This document shows positions 60,101-64,000 of a stretch of DNA of 64,000 bases, piece after piece. The notes under the pieces are model-generated. The model ran no database searches. It was given only the letters and a program-made list of their open reading frames with translations, and was not told the DNA's origin. How positions within the stretch are numbered: the first letter of the stretch is position 1; each line of letters opens with the position of its first letter. The stretch is from Zygaena filipendulae (taxonomy: Eukaryota > Arthropoda > Insecta > Lepidoptera > Zygaenidae): NCBI GenBank assembly GCA_907165275.2, contig OU015659.1:2026501-2090500 (forward strand), given 5' to 3'. The translations under genes and the position numbers were made by a program.

Positions 60101-61258
60101 CTTTAACTGGTTCAAAGTCAGTTGTAGTTTTGTTTCCTCCTGTTGACGAGTGGAGGCTTTGCGAGTCAAAACCATATTGAAAAAGAGATAAGAGAGGAGA
60201 CGATACGGAGTTACAGATAAACAACCAACTGACGAAAAGGGTCAGGAACGCGAAAGTAAATACAATCAAAATTCGAATTGAATGATAGTATTTTATAATA
60301 AACAATCTGGAAGTTCAAACAAGCAACGGGCTAAACTGGCGTACAATAACGCCTGTCAAAATTTAATGGCAACTGGCTAGATGAGTAATTGATAATAATT
60401 TCGTTTAATTCTTATGTATTATTATCTACCCACATGGGCTTCTCAAATAATAATCTCCAAATATAATACCGGATTTATGTTCGTAGATTTTCCAAAACAA
60501 AACAACACCACACAAATCACCAATATAGACAAACACAGACTCCGACAAATAGAACACCCATCACTCGTTATTTACATCAACAAGACACTTATAAATATTT
60601 TAAAATATTTTTTTTTGCACATTAGAAAGGTAATATCAAATAATTTGTTTGCTAAGGAGATGTTTTTAAAAAAAAAAAATTTAAAAAGAAAAAATACGTG
60701 TCAATATTTTTTAATAATCTACAAGACGGACTAAAAAATAAAAATTAGTCAAAATGCCCATTACCGCGGGTTCTTGCGGTCCCTGCTATTTGATAGTTAC
60801 TTAAGGGCATGGAATAGGACATAGGGTTTAGGAGTTACGTAGGAAAAAATTAACTTAATACCTACAGTATATAAATTAAGTAATACATGGTATTTTGCTA
60901 AAATGATAAACCCCTTACAGTGAATGAATAAAAAGATATCACAAAAGTATAACATTACCGGCCCATAGAACAATCCGGTTTCGTTCAACCACGCGAACGT
61001 GATTGGCTTGTTGTCCTTATCGAAGAAAAATTGCAGTTTGGAATAATTCAAAGTGGTCGGTATCTCTAAGAAGCCCGTCTCGGTCATGGTCAGGTACACG
61101 TGGAACACCGACTGCAGCGACGGCTTGTCGTCGGTGAACACCGCGTTGCCAACGAACTGGTATATCCTCTTCGGTGTCGTTATGTAAATGAAGTATTTCC
61201 TCGAAAACTCCACCCGATGGAACTGTATGCCAGTTATCGGGTGTCCTACGTCAAATAT
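42137..61258 (-). CDS. Vps18: Vps18 (deep orange), HOPS/CORVET core RING subunit, partial
   Basis: Seven coding exons on the minus strand: 60959-61258, 48036-49252, 47139-47308, 46345-46496, 45819-45884, 43653-43818 and 42137-42372. All junctions have GT/AG and compatible phase, giving 768 residues. Against the human protein (973) about 200 N-terminal residues, the first propeller part, are missing and should lie beyond 64000. The first exon shown ends the propeller ('YITTPKRIYQFVG'). The large exon is the alpha-solenoid with clathrin-type repeats ('YCDQEQYDLAKMYCYNNPAF'). A short exon gives a coiled coil ('EYNSQIEDLKVEMEEATRSA'). The last two give a split RING: 'CCLCEIALLL', 'FPCGHRFHGDC' and 'GECAFCGEYM', ending 'AVAREWE'. 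Vps18 tethers endosomes and lysosomes for fusion; fly deep orange affects pigment granules. The 11.7-kb intron after the first exon is filled with nested transposons. Confidence 0.95.
42604..42926. mobile_element. CRE-bearing MITE, copy B
   Basis: Ends GGGCATGTTGACTAATTTTT and, inverted, …TAGTTAACATCCC. Inner arms carry 'tagtccgtcttgtagattat' and 'ctaactgacggactaattag'. TGACGTCA at 42729-42736 and 42773-42780. Lies in the last intron of Vps18. Confidence 0.75.
42929..43010. repeat. Dispersed repeat shared with 4191-4275
   Basis: 'attgtaaataccgctagatt', 'ataatctatctagcaagatt' and 'ttgtcaaaagatcgtg'. See the other copy in mRpL12 intron 3. Confidence 0.6.
43430..43600 (-). mobile_element. Helitron-like element, minus orientation
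   Basis: CTAGCTGTACTCCGCGGTTT at 43430, preceded by A, then 'cacccgcggtcatttaggga' and 'cccgcgggaattccagaaga'. The 5' end is degraded and runs up to the RING exon. Confidence 0.6.
43861..44201. mobile_element. CRE-bearing MITE, copy C
   Basis: Ends TTGGGTATT and AATACCCAA are inverted. Inner arms as in the other copies ('tagtccgtcgtgtagattag', 'ctaactgacggactaattag'). TGACGTCA at 43999-44006 and 44045-44052. The GGACATAG MITE copy 2 is inserted right at its end. Confidence 0.75.
44203..44438. mobile_element. MITE of the GGACATAG family, copy 2 (4-bp TSD AATT)
   Basis: GGACATAGATAAGCAATAGT at the left, ATTGCTTATCTGCGTCC at the right, flanked by AATT on both sides (44199-44202 and 44439-44442). 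Confidence 0.88.
45086..45499. mobile_element. Palindromic mariner-type MITE with CAGTG ends
   Basis: TA then CAGTGAGCCACATAGACAAG at the left; CTTGTCTATGTGGCCCACTG then TA at the right. CAGTG termini and a TA target fit Tc1/mariner. Without the element inserted in its left arm it is about 175 bp and almost a perfect hairpin ('ttgtaaaatttatact', 'gacgtctttatgacgttata'). Confidence 0.75.
45107..45341. mobile_element. MITE of the GGACATAG family, copy 3 (4-bp TSD AAGT), nested
   Basis: GGACATAGATAAGCAATAGT to ATTGCTTATCTGCGTCC, flanked by AAGT (45103-45106 and 45342-45345). Inserted in the left arm of the palindromic element 45086-45499, so it is the younger of the two. Confidence 0.88.
46017..46290 (-). 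mobile_element. Helitron-like element(s), minus orientation
   Basis: 'atagctatgcccgaaggttt', 'gcaggaactccaaagtagcc', 'agtcccgtcaaaatcggtcc', with a second 'cccgcgtgggtttcggaatt' block at about 46160. Probably two fused copies. Confidence 0.5.
46866..47130. repeat. Long degenerate (TG)n / (GTGC)n tract
   Basis: About 265 bp of alternating purine-pyrimidine sequence, 'gtgtgtgcatgtgtgtgagt' passing into 'gcgtgcgagcgggtacgaat'. It ends a few bases from the donor of Vps18 exon 47139-47308. Open frames in it on both strands are simple-sequence artefacts. Confidence 0.9.
47361..47590 (-). mobile_element. Helitron-like element with both ends
   Basis: CTAGCTGTCCCCCGCGATTT at 47361, preceded by A; on the minus strand it begins TCTAATATATATAAATCACG at 47590, with T next to it. 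Contains two 'ccc(g)cgg…gggataaaa' blocks. Confidence 0.65.
47631..47812 (-). mobile_element. Helitron-like element, minus orientation
   Basis: CTAGCTGTGCCGCGCGGTTT at 47631, then 'ccgcgcgaattccgggataa' and 'gtgaaagacccgtcaaaatt'. Only 40 bp separate it from the preceding copy. Confidence 0.6.
47870..47952. repeat. GC-rich hairpin, 36-bp arms
   Basis: Left arm TGCACACCACGTCTTTTAAA then 'cgcgccgtcgacgc'; the right arm is its inverse with about three mismatches. The loop is around 'tcgttttcga'. The core 'cgcgccgtcgacg' is far more GC-rich than the surrounding intron. Possibly a tiny MITE. Confidence 0.75.
49985..50835 (-). pseudogene. CR1-like LINE ORF2, 3' part
   Basis: Begins right after the hAT insertion with the reverse transcriptase active-site motif 'FADDTSLIF', followed by 'NNLLLNESKTKC', 'VFLGITIDSRLQWGPHI', 'SYFHSVMSYGILLWG' and the C-terminal 'RFYNKLP' region, stop at 49985. 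It is the continuation of the frame at 56454-58538. By itself it cannot be expressed as a polymerase. Confidence 0.85.
51857..51910 (-). mobile_element. Short SINE 3' fragment with TSD
   Basis: A T tract, then 'atgtcataaggggcaaacgg' and 'gtacacctgatggtaagtga', flanked by TGAGGGT on both sides. Same family as 52421-52787. Inserted in the left arm of the long inverted repeat. Confidence 0.6.
52385..52940 (+). mobile_element. Helitron-like element split by a SINE
   Basis: 'gagtgtgtgtttgttacgct' before the SINE; 'ggatacatggaatagagata', 'gtacgctactttttaaccga' and 'cggggaaaccgcggctagta' after it. Together they make one Lep1-type copy. Confidence 0.5.
52421..52787 (-). mobile_element. tRNA-derived SINE, complete
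   Basis: On the minus strand the head has polymerase III boxes: A-box 'tagctcagtggttggtgcg' and B-box GGTTCAAACCC, spaced as in a tRNA. The body follows ('gagctatcggtgaaggaaaa', 'ccactaggccaacag'-like text), then a 3' half ending 'caggtgtactacttgcccgt', 'ttgccccctatgacat' and an A tract. 'gcttt' flanks both sides (short TSD). Two truncated copies lie at 19344-19540 and 51857-51910. Confidence 0.8.
53440..53540. repeat. CAGA / CA microsatellite
   Basis: 'gacagacagatagacagaca' passing into 'gcacacacacagacaccata' and '(ac)n gcaggcgcagac'. Simple sequence inside the centre of the inverted-repeat structure. Confidence 0.9.
53783..53945 (-). mobile_element. Helitron-like element, minus orientation
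   Basis: CTAGCTATTCCCCCGCAGTA, 'gtacccc atgtccttctctg'-type text, 'gcccctgacaacgtgtatgc', 'tgatcggttgagccgttgag', ending 'gtgtaacaaacaaaaaaaaa'. Complete enough for family assignment. Confidence 0.6.
54835..55670 (+). mobile_element. 5'-truncated Jockey-like LINE, no polyA, perfect 12-bp TSD
   Basis: Flanked by AAACAAAATACC on both sides (54823-54834 and 55671-55682). The open frame (to 55472) encodes the C-terminal part of a reverse transcriptase: 'WLSKWRLWVNVGKTQAICVG', 'VKYLGVTLDRRLTLRPHV', 'YKTYIRPRLTYAAPAWYAL'. This arrangement fits the Jockey clade. It is much more GC-rich than its surroundings. The 3' end is not polyA; a short stem-loop GCCTCCCCTTCGGGGAGGC lies just before the end. 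Confidence 0.85.
56454..58538 (-). pseudogene. CR1-like LINE ORF2, 5' part (endonuclease + RT fingers)
   Basis: Endonuclease motifs in order: 'NVDIMCITEHWLLNHQL', 'VLCVYRPPCSHYE', 'VVGGDFNINLLEES', 'LESDHSGQF'. Then reverse transcriptase motifs: 'NFRPVSVLPTLSKVFEKIIL', 'KQFGFTRGRSTVDAG', 'FCDLSKAFDCVRH', 'GVPQGSILGPFLFLIYINDL'. The frame runs into the hAT end just before the catalytic FADD motif. It begins with GTG overlapping the ORF1 stop (TAGTG), where an ATG would be expected. Confidence 0.88.
58538..60175 (-). CDS. CR1-like LINE ORF1: coiled coil + degenerate SGNH-type domain
   Basis: 545 residues starting at a good ATG (MVLTRKASTRQQEE). Residues about 10-125 are strongly coiled-coil (heptads of L/E/K, 'LEEAVEGRDRLQLIVDGF'); about 200-270 is basic and again helical. 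Residues about 345-520 resemble the SGNH/esterase-like domain known in ORF1 of CR1-type LINEs: 'KIVIFSDEIGKGMG' in place of the Gly-Asp-Ser block and 'VILIGNRGNVNRYG' for the Gly-x-Asn block. The nucleophile Ser is not in its usual place and no clear Asp-x-x-His block is seen, so hydrolase activity is doubtful. Presumed role: RNA-binding chaperone of the element RNP. Confidence 0.75.
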   Translation of the reverse strand: MVLTRKASTRQQEETKLQLTLNQLKEKTELCDLLIRERDDNERELLEILNKNKQLKSEMSTLHLKLEEAVEGRDRLQLIVDGFNQCSLEYEQALKQISYLEQQLDEANRKKLHLENEQLNTTAALNQTLYSELVVGAPSMVSTVNIPKSPPKINMSCDDNIKSNNSLQLATCSRTKLKKYIRINRYIKKTQKLVNRQRFFIKNVKLYRERLLLLKSLEKYASKLKSKNLKQRSDSEKYRLELNNLQDKLNVITEKYKSSELQLKEYMQAMNKFLASCTCIKEHSLLLSLKDDSLLSHELGISSSPLTCSALTCNTVVSSNNILCSDRLNNNLQNGENLQMNTKVTTKIVIFSDEIGKGMGQLLTSVMREGYSIINHCMPGMNFNDILTYISSFKFSQDSTLVILIGNRGNVNRYGLLRAHNILSSVNVKHTVVFTFPYSTSFVQDENNIRYKLNRTLDTMIYHSNSKFHIIDINICVSKNYYKTKKGYYLPMYYKRRVAMSLLYYFNKIAKSIASEENAFIEHNIPDIQDSENFLATQDDIDYLN

Positions 61259-62345
61259 CTATAAAAAAAAGAACTCTTTAAAAGAAAGGAACTCAGATTT
61301 ACTATTGAGTTCCAATCGCAACACGCAATCCATTCAAATTTCAAAGTTTCGATTTAACGGTGTAGAATAATATAAAAAGCAGGCGTAATGTGAGTAAAAA
61401 AAAACAGTGAAATTTTTATTGGAAAAATCCCTCTCAAGGACCAAAGCAATTTGATTACCTATTATGAGAAATTATTTTATCACTTGTTTTTAACCCGCTC
61501 AGGTGGTTTGTGCATTGTAGTGCACCAATAAGTATGTTAACGCACATTACGGTTTTGTCATCACTTCTCTGAAACGGCCCCCACGTTACAGGCTACGCCT
61601 AGTGTGGGGACTACAAGTAATTTGCTATGATATGTGTGTTATGGTAATAAATAAATTTTTCATTTTTTTTTCATTTTTCAATTGCAACAGAGAATTAAAG
61701 CCGCGCTTGGAAATACAAAATGGTTCTCTTTGCAGTCCATTTAAGAATAATCTACTTCTTTACAAATTAAAGATGGAGTCATTCCCATATGTTCTTATCG
61801 TCTGCGACAATAGGAAAATTTTATAAAAAATACACTCATAACATAAGTACAAAATACAAAATTTTCAAGTACAAAATTTTCCATTTGTCGCCAATGGAGA
61901 CATTAGAGGCGACAACTGGGAATGACCCATCTGCTGGCATACTCCACGTGCTATTTGCAACACCTAAGCTACCGAAAACAATAAAGCTGAACAGCATACT
62001 AAATTGACAATTTTACCAGGCCTTCAATGTCCCTGCCTCTATAAAGAGGTAGATAGTTTGGCAGCTTGTGGAGAAATGGTGAGAATTAAGACAGTTGAAG
62101 AGGTGTTCAATAGATAAATAGTGCTGTATTAGTGATTGTAAGAATAACATGAAATAATTGAAATCACTAACACTGGAAAAAAAAGGAAAGGAATACAATG
62201 GGATTATAATGATTGGCTTTTAAAATATGTAGAATAACTGTTTATGTGATGATTGATTGTGTATGCAAATAATTGCATTGATGGCAATGACAAAATCAAT
62301 TTAATTAACCATATACATTTGAAAATTATGTTTTTATACATAATA
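61259..62345. other. Vps18 upstream intron, no further exon found
   Basis: Begins with the acceptor of Vps18 exon 60959-61258 (minus). AT-rich. 61690-61820 contains 'LCSPFKNNLLLYKL'-type text in one frame, possibly a tiny LINE relic. No earlier Vps18 exon was recognised. Confidence 0.45.
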
Positions 62346-63902
62346 CACACATCAAAAGTGTCTAGGGATCAAGCATTTTTATGCGGATTTCTTGAGATTG
62401 AGATGTGGCTTTGTAATAAATTTATGATTTTATAAATTTATATGGATCCTTTTTGGTGCATTACATAATTTGAATCAGGAACTGTCAATCAAATTCGAGT
62501 AAAAGATGAAAATCAGCTGTCAATATTTTCCCTATAAAAACTTCAACGCATTGAAGACATTATTAGTGCTACTGTTTCCCTACTACTGATTAAAACCAAC
62601 GTTATTATGGAGCGGCGACGTCATTTAAGCAGGGAAGAAATGCTCAGAGCCGTGGGAATGATAGAAGCTGGTTCCCGGCAACGTACTGTGGCTTTAGCTC
62701 TGAATACAAGTCAGAGTGTTATCAGTCGACTTTGGACACGTTACCGAAGCACTGGTACCGTGGCTGAGCGCCATGGAGGACGGTATCACTGCACCACACG
62801 GAGACAAGACCGATACATTCAAATCTTAACTCGAAAGGGCTCCAACAATAACCGCCATGATGTTAGCCGTGAGGCTTCATCACTCTTCAGGGAACTTAAT
62901 TAGCGACCAAACAGTCAGAAACCGCTTGTATGAAGTGAACCTTCATTCCCGAAGACCGCTACGGGTACCACCTATAGCAATGCACAATCGTAGGATTCGA
63001 TATCAATGGGCTCTTGAACACAGAAATTGGGCAGAAGAACAATGGCGTTTCGTGTGCTTTTCTGATGAGTCTCGTTTTGGTATGAGACCGGATACAAGAC
63101 GTATACGACACTGGAGAACCCCTGGACGCCAACAGCGATTAAAATCCTGCCAGGAAGTCCATCCTTATAGTGGTGGAACCATCATGGTATGGGCGGGTAT
63201 TTGGATCGGCGGAAGAACTGAGTTGATTTGGATCAGAGGCAACCTCAACGCTCAAATTTATGCTGAGACGATTGTATCAGACGTCATCGCTCCTCTACAA
63301 GTGCAAATCGGTCCCTTATTTCAGTTAATGCATGATAATGCACGACCGCACACCGCAAGAGTTGTAAGACAGACTCTCGCCGCAGCTAACATCAATGTCC
63401 TGCCCCGGCCTGCTCAGTCGCCAGACTTGAACCCGATTGAGCATGCATGGGATATGCTACAGAGAAGAGCTCTGCCGAATATGGAGGGTATCCAGTCGCA
63501 AGAAGACCTAATTTTGTTGTTGCAACGAACATGGGCGGCCATTCCACAGCGTGATTTGGATGAACTCATTTTGAGTATGCCAAACCGATGTTCTTGTGTT
63601 GTTAGTGTTCGCGGTAGAAACACGGATTATTAATTGTTTAAGTTACCCAATAAAATTTTAAAGAAAACTGTTATTTCAGTCTTTTTTTCGAACTTTTATG
63701 TTAGTGGTTCAAATGTCAAAAATCCCTTTATTAGGAAAATGGCAAATTTCTTTATTAATGCAAAGGTGACTTGGTTTATCGTTACTGTGACAAACGAAAA
63801 CACTTTATTTGATGAATCCTTAAAGAAAATTTTAATTAATATCAATCAGGAGAAAAGTTATTGCAAAAATATATGTTGATCCCTAGACACTTTTGATGTG
63901 TG
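62346..63902 (+). mobile_element. Tc1-type DNA transposon, complete with TA target
   Basis: Terminal inverted repeats of 27 bp, beginning CACACATCAAAAGTGTCTAG (62346) and ending with the exact complement at 63902. TA lies on both sides (62344-62345 and 63903-63904). One transposase gene lies between them. Perfect ends suggest a recent insertion, into the Vps18 intron upstream of exon 60959-61258. Confidence 0.93.
62607..63633 (+). pseudogene. Tc1-family transposase, one frameshift
   Basis: N-terminal helix-turn-helix DNA-binding part in one frame (62607 on: 'MERRRHLSREEMLRAVGMIE', 'ALNTSQSVISRLWTRY'). The catalytic part continues in the next frame to the stop at 63633: 'FSDESRFGM' (first Asp), 'LMHDNARPHTA' (second Asp), 'SPDLNPIEHAWD' (Glu). 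There are 34 residues between the second Asp and the Glu (DD34E), as in Tc1. The frames switch at 'tcgaaagggc' (62831-62840), where one base too many breaks the gene. Total near 340 residues, the usual Tc1 size. All three catalytic residues are kept. Confidence 0.9.
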
Positions 63903-64000
63903 TATTTACTCTTACTATAACTAATGAAGTTGGTACAAAATTGTGGCTGCCATTGGCTGTCATAATCCAAACTATCATTCACATACACAATAATTAATCT

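Larger units (their letters stand above)
49766..60689 (-). mobile_element. Full-length CR1-like LINE, interrupted by a hAT element
   Basis: Runs on the minus strand from about 60680 to a 3' repeat tail (five 'atatc' units in plus-strand text, 49768-49793). Without the inserted hAT-type element it is about 5.3 kb: a 5' UTR of about 500 bp, ORF1 (58538-60175) and ORF2 split in two (56454-58538 and 49985-50835). The reading frame is uninterrupted on both sides of the insertion, so the element was probably coding-competent when it was hit. Antisense inserts and host gene are in the same orientation as Vps18. Confidence 0.85.
49520..60759. mobile_element. CRE-bearing MITE, copy D, split by a LINE
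   Basis: Left piece 49520-49765 starts GGGATGTGGACTACTTTTG and includes 'tagtccgtcagttagaaaat' and TGACGTCA at 49662-49669 and 49707-49714. Right piece about 60690-60759 has 'aatacgtgtcaatatttttt', 'tctacaagacggact', and ends 'aaaatgccc'. The two pieces sum to about 316 bp, the size of the intact copies. Everything between them is the LINE with its own insertions. Confidence 0.8.

Noticed and set aside
61259..64000. Missing N-terminal Vps18 exon within the window
   Set aside because: No minus-strand segment with propeller-like sequence and a phase-0 donor was found; it probably lies beyond the edge.

Overview
The window looks like nuclear DNA of a moth or butterfly (Lepidoptera). It is AT-rich, has long introns, and is full of short non-autonomous repeats. 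Many of these begin with TC, end with CTAG, and carry the 'cccgcgggaattccgggataaaaagtaccctatg' block familiar from lepidopteran Helitron-like (Lep1-type) elements. Four conserved eukaryotic protein-coding genes were assembled from spliced exons with matching phase. No prokaryotic features, CRISPR arrays or rRNA genes were seen.

Layout. 1-2350: tandem and dispersed repeats. 2352-4586 (+): mRpL12, mitochondrial ribosomal protein bL12m; exon 1 is tentative. 5704-9941 (-): a five-exon HEAT-repeat gene of 992 codons that I read as BRAT1, convergent with mRpL12. 10.1-14.9 kb: repeat-rich spacer with several inverted-repeat elements and a decayed THAP zinc finger. 15155-39833 (+): starvin/Samui, a BAG3-type co-chaperone. 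Its common exons lie at 37.6-39.8 kb, and three candidate alternative first exons (15.2, 21.5 and 24.8 kb) all end in phase 0 at a GTGAGT donor. The 24.8 kb one has a TATA box and a heat-shock-element-like site. A 5'-truncated CR1-like LINE lies antisense in its intron at 29.3-32.2 kb. 42137-61258 (-): Vps18 (deep orange), the RING-finger core subunit of HOPS/CORVET. Seven exons are present and the N-terminal propeller start lies beyond the right edge. 62346-63902: a complete Tc1-type DNA transposon with one frameshift.

The most striking region is the 11.7-kb Vps18 intron (49253-60958). It is a stack of nested insertions: a small MITE with two CRE octamers was split by a full-length CR1-like LINE. 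The LINE reverse transcriptase was then split by a 5.6-kb hAT-type element with a perfect 8-bp target duplication. That element holds a long inverted-repeat structure, which was itself hit by a polyA-less Jockey-like LINE fragment (perfect 12-bp target duplication) and by tRNA-derived SINE copies.

The host genes are unrelated housekeeping or stress functions: mitochondrial translation, Integrator/DNA-damage support, chaperone-assisted autophagy and endolysosomal tethering. They share no obvious pathway. All exon joins were made by eye from splice sites and phase. Family assignments rest on recognised motifs, not on database searches.
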